From contig DASYCZ010000062.1 in assembly GCA_036499825.1 (NCBI GenBank), forward strand, positions 266,158 to 330,157: a DNA stretch of 64,000 bases, read 5' to 3'. The notes under the pieces are model-generated. The model searched no databases and was not told where the DNA came from. It saw only the letters and a list, made by a program, of their open reading frames with translations. This DNA is from Paradevosia sp036499825. GTDB taxonomy: Bacteria > Pseudomonadota > Alphaproteobacteria > Rhizobiales > Devosiaceae. Numbering within the stretch: the first letter of the stretch is position 1; each line of letters starts with the position of its first letter. Below, in pieces: positions 8,969 to 17,329 of this stretch. The position numbers and the translations under genes are program-made.

Positions 8969-10246
8969 GGCTGCGGCCGGCGCCATGTCGGTCTTTTGCC
9001 GGTTGATCATGATGGCCAGGCCTGCCGCGATGAGGCCGGTAACGCCGGCGATGAGGAAGGCCAGGTCGTAATTGCCCTGCCATTGCCGCATCAGGCCGCC
9101 GAAGAATGCCGCCGAGGCGCCGCCGAGCTGATGGCCGGCGAAGATCCAGCCATAGACGACCGGTGCCGTCTTGTCGCCGAACCGTTCATTGGCGAGCCTC
9201 AGCGTCGGCGGCACGGTGGCGATCCAGTCGAGGCCATAAAGGATCGCGAACACCGTCAGCGCCGGCCCCGAAAACCCCGAATAGGGCAGGTAGAGCAGCG
9301 ATAGTCCCCGAATGCTGTAATAGATCATCAGGAGCTTGCGCGGGTCGAACCGGTCGGTCAGCCAGCCGGAAAAGGTGGTGCCGAACAGATCGAAAATTCC
9401 GATGAAGGCCAGCAGCCCCGCCGCCTGCACCTCGGGAATGCCCATATCGCCGCAAAAGGCGATCAGATGCGTTGCAACCAGGCCGTTTGTGGTGAAGCCG
9501 CAAACGAAGAAGGTCAGGAACAGCAGCCAGAACGTCCGCGTCCGCGCCGCCATCGCCAGGATGCCGAAGGTAGCCCGCAGGAAATTGTCCGGTACGCCGC
9601 GGCGATCCTCGCTGCCTACCGGCGCCGTGCTGCCATAGGGCGATTGTCCGATGGCGCTCGGCCGCTCGGGTACGAAGAAATACACCAGCGGAATCATCAC
9701 CGCCGTACCGATCGCAATGGCGATCACCACCGGCTTGAAGCCGCCGGATTGCGCCAGCGCCGCCATGCCGGGCAGGAAGATGAGGTTGCCGGTCGCCGTG
9801 CTTGCCGACATCAGGCCCATGACGAGCCCGCGATTGGTCTTGAACCAGCGGGTGACGATCGTGGCCCCCAGCACCGTCGCCACCGTCCCCGATGCCAGCC
9901 CCGACATCACGCCCCATGTGGCGATGAGGTGCCAGGGCTGGGTCATGAACAGGCTCAGGAGTGTCGACACCGACATCAGGGCGAACGCTGCCATCACCGT
10001 GCGCCGGAGACCGATGCGGTCCATCAGCGCCGCGGCGAACGGACCCATCAGGCCATAGAGAAAAATGCCGATCGCCGCCGCCAGCGACGTCAGGTCCCGG
10101 CCCCAGCCGAACGCATCCTCCAGCGGCAGGATGAGGACGCCCGGCGCCGAGCGCAGCCCTGCCGATGCCAGCAGCGCCAGGAAGATGACGCCGGTCACCA
10201 CGAAGGCATAGCGCTGGCCAAAAGGACGGGTACGGACTATTGTCAT
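8960..10246 (-). CDS. MFS transporter
   Basis: A 428-residue permease with twelve predicted helices in two halves split by a polar loop near residues 200-230 (SAIGQSPYGSTAPVGSEDRRG). The pattern (ALMDRIGLRRTV after helix 2; WLTDRFDPRKLL after helix 8) is that of the major facilitator fold, close to the oxalate/formate and monocarboxylate branches. Substrate unknown. It is divergent from a TetR gene, and inverted operator-like copies lie between the two starts, so a ligand-induced efflux or uptake unit is likely. Confidence 0.9.
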   Translation of the reverse strand: MTIVRTRPFGQRYAFVVTGVIFLALLASAGLRSAPGVLILPLEDAFGWGRDLTSLAAAIGIFLYGLMGPFAAALMDRIGLRRTVMAAFALMSVSTLLSLFMTQPWHLIATWGVMSGLASGTVATVLGATIVTRWFKTNRGLVMGLMSASTATGNLIFLPGMAALAQSGGFKPVVIAIAIGTAVMIPLVYFFVPERPSAIGQSPYGSTAPVGSEDRRGVPDNFLRATFGILAMAARTRTFWLLFLTFFVCGFTTNGLVATHLIAFCGDMGIPEVQAAGLLAFIGIFDLFGTTFSGWLTDRFDPRKLLMIYYSIRGLSLLYLPYSGFSGPALTVFAILYGLDWIATVPPTLRLANERFGDKTAPVVYGWIFAGHQLGGASAAFFGGLMRQWQGNYDLAFLIAGVTGLIAAGLAIMINRQKTDMAPAAAAA

Positions 10247-10302
10247 GTTACAAACCGGTACGTATATATCTGCGGACCAAAAACTACGTACCGATCGGTA
10301 AC
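10247..10302. promoter_or_regulatory. Paired operator-like sites between MFS and tetR
   Basis: Two 16-bp copies face each other: CGTACCGGTTTGTAAC on the minus strand (10247-10262), touching the MFS start codon, and CGTACCGATCGGTAAC on the plus strand (10287-10302), 20 bp before the tetR start. They agree at 13 of 16 bases. The second contains the perfect palindrome TACCGATCGGTA. Probable TetR binding sites controlling both promoters. Confidence 0.7.
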
Positions 10303-10321
10303 ATTGTCAAGAGATCCGGCG

Positions 10322-10945
10322 ATGGAATCATCCAAACCTGTTGCGGCGCTGTCAACGGCGAGTCTCGGCGAGGATGGCCGCCCGCTCCGAGCTGCCGAAC
10401 GCATCCTGCAGACGGCCCGCCGTCTGTTCTACCGCAACGGCATAAGGGCGGTCGGTGTCGACGAAATCGTCAAGCAAGCCGGCGTCACTAAGCCAAGTCT
10501 TTACCGCACCTTTCCCTCCAAGGATGATCTCGCCGCCAACTACCTCAGGCGCTACGAGGCGGAGTTCTGGGCGCGATTCGATGCCGCCGTCGTGGCCCAT
10601 CCCGGCAATCCACGCGCGCAGGTTCTCGCCTTCTTCGAGCCCATTGAGACCCGCTCCGACCTTCCCGGTTATCGCGGTTGCGGCCTGACCAATGCCGTCG
10701 TGGAATATCCGGAACCCGACAATCCGGCCCGCCTCGTGGCCCAGGCCAACAAGCGCGAACTGCGTCTGCGGCTGCGCCAGCTGGCTGCCGAGATGCAGGC
10801 GCCGAATCCCGAAACGCTGGGTGACGGACTGTTGCTGCTGCTTGAGGGCGCCTATGCGACGGGGCAGATTTTCGGCCGCGATGGTCCGGCGAAAGCGCTT
10901 GTCGAAACTGCGGACAAACTTATCGAAATTAGCCTCAGGGCCTGA
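10322..10945 (+). CDS. TetR-family transcriptional regulator
   Basis: A 207-residue repressor. Residues about 20-70 form the helix-turn-helix (GIRAVGVDEIVKQAGVTKPSLYRTFPSKDDL), followed by a helical C-terminal domain with the CGLTNAVVEYPEPDNPAR stretch seen in the AcrR-like subgroup. The frame is open far upstream, but that part lies antisense to the MFS gene; the ATG at 10322 gives the normal family length. Divergent from the MFS transporter, which is its likely target. Confidence 0.92.
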   Translation: MESSKPVAALSTASLGEDGRPLRAAERILQTARRLFYRNGIRAVGVDEIVKQAGVTKPSLYRTFPSKDDLAANYLRRYEAEFWARFDAAVVAHPGNPRAQVLAFFEPIETRSDLPGYRGCGLTNAVVEYPEPDNPARLVAQANKRELRLRLRQLAAEMQAPNPETLGDGLLLLLEGAYATGQIFGRDGPAKALVETADKLIEISLRA

Positions 10946-11253
10946 ATATACCTCGAAAGGCTTGTCGCATTCGGGCCCGAATTCCCCGGAAATCCGGGCG
11001 AAATCAATGTCACAATGCGCCCAAAGTCGGGCGCAAAGTACTTCTATGATCCTCAAATCGAGGTATCTTGCTAAAGTTCAGAACGATCTCTATCTTTTGA
11101 ACATCGACATTTGGCTGACATTCGGCCGTTTGCCGCCTCTAGCAGGCTAGGCGCACGTTCAAGTACCTCTCCAAATAGCGACTGGCCGGGCTATGGATAA
11201 TGCACCTGAGGTGCCCCTTCGCCCAATGACACTGACCAATGCAAGGACTACCC
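10946..11253. other. 308-bp non-coding gap, leader of the cold-shock gene
   Basis: No convincing reading frame. It is less GC-rich than its surroundings. A hairpin GCACCT-G-AGGTGC lies at 11202-11214, and an imperfect pair GTTCA/TGAAC sits near 11076-11100. A long structured 5' leader is common for cold-shock genes, so part of this may be transcribed with the csp gene; no promoter could be fixed. Confidence 0.45.
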
Positions 11254-11463
11254 ATGATCACGGGCACCGTAAAATTCTACAATGACCAGAAGGGCTATGG
11301 TTTCATCCAGCCCGACGATGGCAGCAAGGACGTCTTCGTCCACGCCACCGCTCTCGAGCGCGCCGGCATGCGCGGCCTCAGCGAAGGCCAGAAGGTTTCC
11401 TTCGACACCGCTGAAGACCGCCGCACCGGCAAGGTCGCCGTCAACAATATCTCGGCTGCTTGA
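11254..11463 (+). CDS. cspA: Cold-shock protein (CspA family)
   Basis: A 69-residue single cold-shock domain that binds single-stranded RNA and DNA and melts mRNA structure. RNP1 is KGYGFI and RNP2 is VFVHA, within the order GTVKFYNDQKGYGFIQPDDG-SKDVFVHATALERAG. An in-frame ATG at 11239 exists, but AAGGA at 11243-11247 sits six bases before the ATG at 11254, which is therefore taken. The gene ends just before a strong terminator. The symbol is given by family; the genome probably has several csp genes. Confidence 0.93.
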   Translation: MITGTVKFYNDQKGYGFIQPDDGSKDVFVHATALERAGMRGLSEGQKVSFDTAEDRRTGKVAVNNISAA

Positions 11464-11490
11464 TCCAAGCTGCTGCTGAGGTTTAGTGAG

Positions 11491-11520
11491 GCCGGGCGCC
11501 TAAGCGCCCGGCTTTGCTTT
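11491..11520 (+). terminator. Rho-independent terminator after csp
   Basis: Stem GCCGGGCGC / GCGCCCGGC (11491-11499 and 11504-11512) with a CTAA loop, then TTTGCTTT. It lies 28 bases after the csp stop. The stop codon and last residues of the convergent NADH dehydrogenase gene are encoded in the same bases. Confidence 0.85.
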
Positions 11521-12789
11521 ATACTCTTCGTCATTGCCTTGGGTGATAAGGCGCGAACTGCGCTGGCCGCTGAGCAGAATCCACAGCCAGCTGAGCGATA
11601 CGAAGATTCGGTTCTTCACCCCGATCAGGAAGTAGATGTGGGCGACGCCCCACATCCACCAGGCGAACCAGCCGGTAAGCTTGATCCAGCCGAAATCGAT
11701 CACCGCCGCCCGCTTGCCGATGGTCGCCAGATCGCCGGCATGCTTGTAGACGAACGGCTTGACCGTGTTGTCGCCCTTGAGACGAGCCTTGATCACCGAG
11801 GCGACGTGCTTGCCGCCCTGTTTGGCGGCGTCGCCGACGCCCGGCACCGGCTTGCCGCTCGGCTGGATGACCAGCGCCGTGTCGCCCACCGCGAAGATAT
11901 TGGGGTGCCCGGGGACGCTGAGGTCGGCTTCCACCTTGACGCGGCCAGCCCTGTCGGCCTCGACGCCGATCCACTGCGCCGCCGGCGATGCCTGCACGCC
12001 GGCCGCCCACAGCACCGTGCCGGCTTCCAGCCTTGCGTCGCCATAGACGACGCCATGCGCATCGATGCTGGTGACATTCTGCCCGAGCGCCACTTCGACG
12101 CCCAGCTTGCGCAGGGCCCGCAGGGCATATTCCGACAGGCTCGGCGCGAAGTTCGGCAGCACGCGCGGCCCGCCTTCGATCAGCACCACCCGTACCTCAT
12201 CGACGGTGATGCGGCGGAATTCCTCGGCGATGCTGGAACGGGCCAGCTCGACGATGGTGCCGGCCAGCTCCACGCCGGTCGGGCCGGCGCCGATGATGGC
12301 AAAGGTCAGCTGCGCGGCGCGTGCCGCCGGATCGGTTGCCCGCTCGGCCTTTTCGAAGGCAAGCAAGAGCTTCCGGCGGATGCTCGTCGCATCCTCCAGC
12401 GTCTTTAGCCCGGGCGCGAAAGCCTCCCAGTCATTGTGGCCGAAATAGGCGTGGCGCGCGCCGGTCGCCAGCACCAGCGTATCGTAGGGGATCGTCGTGT
12501 CGTCGGCGAGACGCACCAGTCTCTGCTCGGTATCGACGCCCGTAACGCTGGCGAGCAGCGTCGTTACGTCTTTGCGATTGCGGAAAAGATGCCGGATCGG
12601 CCAGGCGATTTCGGCCGTCGACAGGGTTGCGGTCGCCACCTGGTAGAGCAGGGGCTGGAACAGATGGTGATTGCGCCGGTCGATGATGGTGATGTCGACA
12701 TTGGCTCCCGAAAGCCCGTTTGCCGCCATGACGCCGCCGAAGCCGCCGCCAACCACTACTACACGATGCTTGTTGGCCATGTTTGCCAT
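11500..12789 (-). CDS. ndh: Type II NADH dehydrogenase (NDH-2)
   Basis: A 429-residue FAD enzyme that passes electrons from NADH to quinone on the inner face of the membrane without pumping protons. It has two dinucleotide folds: FAD motif VVVVGGGFGGVMAANGL at the N-terminus and NADH motif GAGPTGVELAG near residue 170. The late FAD contact AVGDTALV follows, then a C-terminal hydrophobic part (FAWWMWGVAHIYFLIGVKNR) for membrane contact. The start is the ATG at 12789, behind GGAAAGGA; a longer frame to 12852 has no such support. The 3' end runs into the csp terminator hairpin. Confidence 0.92.
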   Translation of the reverse strand: MANMANKHRVVVVGGGFGGVMAANGLSGANVDITIIDRRNHHLFQPLLYQVATATLSTAEIAWPIRHLFRNRKDVTTLLASVTGVDTEQRLVRLADDTTIPYDTLVLATGARHAYFGHNDWEAFAPGLKTLEDATSIRRKLLLAFEKAERATDPAARAAQLTFAIIGAGPTGVELAGTIVELARSSIAEEFRRITVDEVRVVLIEGGPRVLPNFAPSLSEYALRALRKLGVEVALGQNVTSIDAHGVVYGDARLEAGTVLWAAGVQASPAAQWIGVEADRAGRVKVEADLSVPGHPNIFAVGDTALVIQPSGKPVPGVGDAAKQGGKHVASVIKARLKGDNTVKPFVYKHAGDLATIGKRAAVIDFGWIKLTGWFAWWMWGVAHIYFLIGVKNRIFVSLSWLWILLSGQRSSRLITQGNDEEYKAKPGA

Positions 12790-12836
12790 CGCCAGATCCT
12801 TTCCAAAAGCAATCTGCTGCCTCGTAGATATGAAAA

Positions 12837-12882
12837 GGGCGCATAGCGGCAAGGGTCATGGGGGAACCTCAGCTATGCGCCC
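12837..12882 (-). terminator. Long-stem terminator or attenuator between the DHA2 MFS and ndh genes
   Basis: Perfect 11-bp inverted repeat GGGCGCATAGC / GCTATGCGCCC with a 24-base loop. On the minus strand it is followed directly by TTTTC. It lies downstream of the DHA2 permease and 48 bases before the ndh start, so it could end the first transcript or sit in the ndh leader. Confidence 0.68.
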
Positions 12883-12885
12883 AGG

Positions 12886-12917
12886 GCACCGACTTCCGGC
12901 ACTACCCGAGTCGGTGC
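12886..12917. repeat. 9-bp inverted repeat beside the terminator
   Basis: GCACCGACT / AGTCGGTGC with a 14-base spacer. It lies between the stop of the DHA2 gene and the larger hairpin at 12837-12882. No T-run on either strand. Confidence 0.6.
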
Positions 12918-12929
12918 AACTTGCGGAGC

Positions 12930-14636
12930 TTATTCGGCGGCTTCCGCCGCCTCGATCGGAGCCTCTTCGATTTCCTTGCGCGTGGCGCCGCCCAGCCATG
13001 ATGCGATCGCCGCGCAGATGTAGAGCAACGCCGAGATCGAGAAGGCGATCTTGATGCCGACCATGAACGGGCCCGACAGCAATTCCGGGAAGAACCGGGT
13101 GCCCGTAACCGTCGCCTGCTGGTCGGCGGTCAGGGCATGCAGCGCATCGGCCGGGATCAACTCGCCCATCGGATTATAACCGAGGAAGGCGGCGAACAGG
13201 CTCGCTACCGGCGGCAGGTTGGCAACCTTGGTGGCGACGTCCTGGGCCAGGCCTTCCGCCAACAAGCCCGTCTGCATCGCGTTCGGCAGGCTGAGCGCGA
13301 GGCCGATGATCATCAGCGTGAAGAACACGCCGATCGACAGCACCTGTCCCGCATTCATCGTCGTGGCGCGCACGCCCGACGCCTGGCCGCGCTCGCTGGC
13401 CGGCACCGCGTTCATGATCATCGTCGCATTGGGCGAGCTGAAGAAGCCCGAACCCACGCCGTTGAGCAGCAGCAGCACGGCGAACACCGGATATTCGAAA
13501 TCCGCCTGCAGCAGCATCAGCCCGAGGAATGTCGCCGCGCCCAGCACCATGCCGAAGGCGGCAAAACCACGCTGGCCGTACTTGTCCGACAGGATGCCGG
13601 CGATCGGGCCGACGACGAGGAAGCCGACTGTGATGGGCAGCATGAAGATGCCGGCCCATAGTGGCGTCGATTCAAAGCTGTAGCCATGCAGCGGCAGCCA
13701 GATGCCCTGCAGCCAGATGATCAGCATGAACTGCAGGCCGCCACGCCCGATGGCACTCAACAGGCTCGCCGCCACGCCCGCCGCGAACGGCCGGATGCGG
13801 AACAGCGTGAAATCGAACATGGGCAGGCTGACACGCTTTTCAAACAGGAAGAAGGCCACGAGGAAGACGAGGCCGACGATCAACTCGCCCAGGACGCGCG
13901 GCGAGCCCCAGGCCATCAGCGAAGTCTCGGTCGGCTGGATACCGTCATTGACCGCCACCAGCACCAGGATCAGGCCGACGGCGAACAAGAGGTTGCCCCA
14001 CCAGTCGATCTTGCCATGCTTCTTGGGGACGTTGGTGTCCTTGAGGCTGTAGAAGCCCCAGAGCGTGCCGATGATGCCGAGGGGCACGTTGATCCAGAAG
14101 ATCAGGCGCCAGTTGATGTCGGCGAACAGGCCGCCCAGGATCAGGCCGATGAACTGCCCGCCAATGGCCGCCATGGTGTTGATGCCCAGCGCCAGGCCGC
14201 GTTGCCGCGGTGGGAAGGCGTCGACGAGGATGGCCGTGGCGGTGGAGGTGATCATGGCGCCACCGACGCCCTGCAGGATGCGCAGCCAGACCAGATAGAC
14301 CGCCGCCATGCCGTCGGTGGGCATCACGCTCAGCGCGATCGAGCCGATGGTGAAGATGACGAAGCCGATATTGTAGATGCGGGCCCGGCCATACATGTCC
14401 GCCAGCCGGCCAAACGTCACCACCAGCACCGAGGTCACCACCATGTAGCCCATGATGGTCCATAGCAGCGTGTTGGTATTGCCCGGATCGAGCGGCTCGA
14501 GATGAATGCCGCGGAAGATGGCGGGCAGGCTGATGAGCACGATGGAGGCGTTCACCACGGCGGTGAGCATGCCCAGCGTCGTGTTGCTCAGGACCATCCA
14601 CTTGTGATTGTCGGGTTGGGTCGTCGTCGTCGTCAT
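12930..14636 (-). CDS. MFS drug efflux permease, DHA2 (EmrB/QacA) family, 14 helices
   Basis: A 568-residue permease with fourteen predicted helices, longer than twelve-helix MFS proteins. GRLADMYGRARIYNIG is the loop 2-3 motif A, and the helix-5 antiporter region reads RILQGVGGAMITSTATAILVDAFPPRQRG. Members expel drugs and dyes in exchange for protons; the substrate is unknown. A large periplasmic loop sits near residues 465-520 (VANLPPVASLFAAFLGYNPMG). It is divergent from a MarR gene whose likely operator overlaps the marR start, which fits an inducible efflux unit. Confidence 0.92.
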   Translation of the reverse strand: MTTTTTQPDNHKWMVLSNTTLGMLTAVVNASIVLISLPAIFRGIHLEPLDPGNTNTLLWTIMGYMVVTSVLVVTFGRLADMYGRARIYNIGFVIFTIGSIALSVMPTDGMAAVYLVWLRILQGVGGAMITSTATAILVDAFPPRQRGLALGINTMAAIGGQFIGLILGGLFADINWRLIFWINVPLGIIGTLWGFYSLKDTNVPKKHGKIDWWGNLLFAVGLILVLVAVNDGIQPTETSLMAWGSPRVLGELIVGLVFLVAFFLFEKRVSLPMFDFTLFRIRPFAAGVAASLLSAIGRGGLQFMLIIWLQGIWLPLHGYSFESTPLWAGIFMLPITVGFLVVGPIAGILSDKYGQRGFAAFGMVLGAATFLGLMLLQADFEYPVFAVLLLLNGVGSGFFSSPNATMIMNAVPASERGQASGVRATTMNAGQVLSIGVFFTLMIIGLALSLPNAMQTGLLAEGLAQDVATKVANLPPVASLFAAFLGYNPMGELIPADALHALTADQQATVTGTRFFPELLSGPFMVGIKIAFSISALLYICAAIASWLGGATRKEIEEAPIEAAEAAE

Positions 14637-14791
14637 TTCTCAACACAAGGGTTGGGCCGGCGCCTCACGCGCATCGGTCGGTTAGCAAAAGTGGTATCGA
14701 CATCCGGGACAGGGCAGGGGCCGAAACAGGGCCGGTGTCCCGCGGAGGTGGCGGATGCTATACGCCCGTCAGGACGCATTGTCAGTATATA

Positions 14792-14809
14792 ATTAGTATG
14801 CTAACTAAT
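14792..14809. promoter_or_regulatory. MarR-type operator overlapping the marR start
   Basis: Palindrome ATTAGT-N6-ACTAAT, 18 bp, in an AT-rich patch of the DHA2/marR gap. Its last two bases are the first two of the marR start codon, so bound repressor would cover the marR translation start and probably its promoter. Confidence 0.65.
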
Positions 14810-15281
14810 GAATATGACGGATTTTGCATTGCTGCTGCGTGATTTCACCGCAGATCTGATCGTGACCGGCCGTATGTGGCGCAAGATGAGTCGCGAAATC
14901 AGCGCCCGCTACGGTGTGGCGGAGGCCGGCGCTGCCCCTCTCATCTGGATCGGCAGGCTGGGCGAGAACGTCCGGCAGAACGTGCTCGCCGAGCGTTGCG
15001 GCATCGAAGGCGCGTCGCTGGTTCGTGTCCTCGACGATTTGCAGAAAGCCGGTCTCGTCACCCGGACTCCCGATCCTGCCGACCGCCGCGCCAACCTCAT
15101 CGAGCTGACGGACCAGGGCCGCGATATCGTCGGCCGCATCGAGGCCGATATCAACGCCCGGCGCGAACAGGCTCTCGCCAATGTCGACCGTGCCGACATC
15201 GAGGGCGCCATGCGGGTCTTCACGGCGCTCAAGGCCGCTGCCGGCCGCATCGATTCGCCATTGCTCGACAGCGCCGCCTGA
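14808..15281 (+). CDS. MarR-family transcriptional regulator
   Basis: A 157-residue winged-helix protein. Helices 3-4 and the wing read NVLAERCGIEGASLVRVLDDLQKAGLVTRTPDPADRRANLIELTDQG, with the DRR wing signature. Such proteins are dimeric repressors released by phenolic or drug-like ligands. The ATG at 14808 is followed by another at 14814; neither has a clear ribosome site. Divergent from the DHA2 efflux gene, its likely target. Confidence 0.9.
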   Translation: MNMTDFALLLRDFTADLIVTGRMWRKMSREISARYGVAEAGAAPLIWIGRLGENVRQNVLAERCGIEGASLVRVLDDLQKAGLVTRTPDPADRRANLIELTDQGRDIVGRIEADINARREQALANVDRADIEGAMRVFTALKAAAGRIDSPLLDSAA

Positions 15282-15351
15282 ACGGCGCGGCGTTTCATTC
15301 GGCGGCCGCGGCTGCTATGCACATACATCGCCAACCCATTTCCAGGATGCC

Positions 15352-16260
15352 ATGAAGCAGTCCGGCTCGACCGTCGTCATCTACGCCGCGCTCGCCGGCA
15401 ACCTGGCTATCGCCATTATCAAGTTCGCCGCGGCCTTCTTTACGGGGTCGTCGGCCATGCTGTCCGAGGCGATCCATTCGCTGGTCGATACCGGCAATCA
15501 GGGTTTGCTGCTCTTTGGCCTTCGCCGCGCCGCCAGGCCCGCCGATGGCGGACATCCGTTCGGCCATGGTCTGGAGCTGTATTTCTGGGCCTTCGTCGTC
15601 GCCATCCTCATCTTCGGGCTTGGCGCCGGCGTCTCCATCTACGAGGGCATCCACAAGCTGCAGGAACCGCAGCCGATCGACAACTTCGTCGTCAACTACA
15701 TCGTCCTCGGCCTGTCCTTCATTTTCGAGAGCATCTCCTGGACCGTGGCCTTGCGTGAATTCAACGAGTCGCGCGGCCAGACCGATATCCTCACAGCCAT
15801 CTCACAATCCAAGGATCCGAGCGTTTTCACCGTGCTCTTCGAGGATACCGCGGCGCTGCTTGGCCTGATCGTCGCCTTTGTGGGCCTGCTCGCCGTCGAT
15901 CTTTTCGATCTCAAATGGGCGGATGCAGCGGCCTCGCTGGTCATCGGCGGCATCCTGGCCATCACCGCCATGGCGCTGGCGCGTGAAACGCGCAGCCTTC
16001 TCACCGGTGAATCCGCCTCGCGCCGGGTCGTCGCCGAAATCAGGCGCCTGGCCGGCGCCGTGCCGGGCGTAGCCGGCGTGGAGGAGCTCAAGACCGTGCA
16101 TTTCGGCCCCGAGGATATTCTCGTCAACATGCGGTTGAGCTTTGCCGGTGACATGGAATTGAACCAGGCGCAGACGGCCATCGGCAGTCTCAAACACGCC
16201 ATTTCCGAGCGTTTTCCCGAAATTCATCAGATCGTCATCGAGCCGGCGGTCGCAAGCTGA
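15352..16260 (+). CDS. Cation diffusion facilitator (CDF) transporter
   Basis: A 302-residue inner-membrane metal exporter. There are about six helices up to residue 205, then a cytosolic dimer domain (EIRRLAGAVPGVAGVEELKTVHFGPEDILVNMRLSF). Helix 2 carries SEAIHSLVDTGNQ, where the H and D are the usual metal-site residues, and GHPFGHG follows. Zinc, manganese or iron are typical substrates; helix 5 reads FEDTAALLGLIVAF. The start is the ATG at 15352 behind AGGA; the frame is open further upstream but runs antiparallel to nothing recognisable. Confidence 0.92.
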   Translation: MKQSGSTVVIYAALAGNLAIAIIKFAAAFFTGSSAMLSEAIHSLVDTGNQGLLLFGLRRAARPADGGHPFGHGLELYFWAFVVAILIFGLGAGVSIYEGIHKLQEPQPIDNFVVNYIVLGLSFIFESISWTVALREFNESRGQTDILTAISQSKDPSVFTVLFEDTAALLGLIVAFVGLLAVDLFDLKWADAAASLVIGGILAITAMALARETRSLLTGESASRRVVAEIRRLAGAVPGVAGVEELKTVHFGPEDILVNMRLSFAGDMELNQAQTAIGSLKHAISERFPEIHQIVIEPAVAS

Positions 16261-16298
16261 TTTTGCGATTCGCCGCCGAATTGTGTATGGCGTGCGAC

Positions 16299-17312
16299 AT
16301 GACCTCGTTTGACCTCGCGACCGCCCGGCGTTTTTCCGTCGCCCCGATGATGGAATGGACCGACAGGCATTGTCGCATGCTGCATCGGCTGCTGACGCAT
16401 CGTGCGCTGCTGTTCACCGAAATGGTGACCAGCGCCGCCTTGGTGCATGGCGATCCGATGCGCCACCTGCGCTTCAATACAGCCGAGCCGCCGCTGGCTG
16501 TGCAGCTCGGCGGTTCCGATCCGGCTGAGCTGGCCCGCGCCGTTGCCATTTGCGACCGTTTTGGCTTCGCCGAGATCAATCTCAATGTCGGCTGTCCCTC
16601 CGACCGCGTACAGTCCGGTCGCTTCGGCGCCTGCCTCATGGCCGAACCCGATCTCGTCGCCGAGTGCATCCGCGCCATGCGCGATGCCACCGATACGCCC
16701 GTGACGGTCAAGTGCCGCATCGGCATCGACGACCAGGATACCGAAGAAAGCCTCGACCGCTTCGCCGACGCCATGGTGGCGGCCGGCGTCGACGCGCTCT
16801 ATGTGCATGCCCGCAAGGCCTGGCTGAAAGGTCTCAGCCCCAAGGAAAACCGCACCATCCCGCCGCTCGACTATCCGCGCGTCTATCGGCTCGCCGAGCG
16901 CCTGTCGCCGCTGCCGGTGATGATCAATGGCGGGATCGAGACGCTTGTCCAGGCGCAGGAACATCTCGCCCATACGTCCGGCGTCATGCTTGGCCGCGCC
17001 GCCTACCATAATCCCACGCTGCTGCAATCCGTCGATGCGGCAGTCTTCGGCGATCCGGCCAGCGCCATGAGCCTGACCGAGATCATCTGGACCATGGCTG
17101 CCTATGCGGAGAGCGAAATACAGCGCGGCGCCCGGTTGAACCAGATCGCCCGTCACATGCTCGGTCTCGCCAACGGCCTGCCGGGCGCGCGGCAGTTCCG
17201 CCAGATCCTCAGCGTCGATGCCTGCAAGCCCGGTGCAGGGCCGGAGACCTTCTTCAACGCCCTCGCGGCGCTGGATCTGGAAGCGGCAGAGCCCCTGCGC
17301 CTCTCGGCTTAG
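16299..17312 (+). CDS. dusA: tRNA-dihydrouridine synthase A
   Basis: A 337-residue FMN enzyme that reduces uridines in the tRNA D-loop (positions 20/20a for DusA) using NADPH. TIM-barrel motifs: VAPMMEWTDRHCR at the N-terminus, NVGCPSDRVQSGRFGACLM with the catalytic cysteine, KCRIGIDDQD, HARKAWLKGLSPKENR (DusA type) and the FMN-phosphate site MINGGIE. Starts at 16263 (TTG), 16287 and 16299 are possible; none has a good ribosome site, and 16299 fits the family N-terminus. The last base of its TAG stop is the first base of the IS element. Confidence 0.92.
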   Translation: MTSFDLATARRFSVAPMMEWTDRHCRMLHRLLTHRALLFTEMVTSAALVHGDPMRHLRFNTAEPPLAVQLGGSDPAELARAVAICDRFGFAEINLNVGCPSDRVQSGRFGACLMAEPDLVAECIRAMRDATDTPVTVKCRIGIDDQDTEESLDRFADAMVAAGVDALYVHARKAWLKGLSPKENRTIPPLDYPRVYRLAERLSPLPVMINGGIETLVQAQEHLAHTSGVMLGRAAYHNPTLLQSVDAAVFGDPASAMSLTEIIWTMAAYAESEIQRGARLNQIARHMLGLANGLPGARQFRQILSVDACKPGAGPETFFNALAALDLEAAEPLRLSA

Positions 17313-17329
17313 GGTCAGGACTCAATTAG
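17312..17329 (+). repeat. Left terminal inverted repeat of the IS
   Basis: GGGTCAGGACTCAATTAG. Pairs with the right end at 15 of 18 positions; TA precedes it. Confidence 0.88.

Noticed and set aside
9467..10321. Upstream extension of the TetR frame
   Set aside because: Lies antisense to the MFS gene and has low-complexity R/Q/H-rich content; the regulator has normal length from 10322.
10946..11253. Small gene in the csp leader (open frame 10692-11150)
   Set aside because: The frame overlaps tetR out of register, and its tail has no ribosome site or recognisable pattern.
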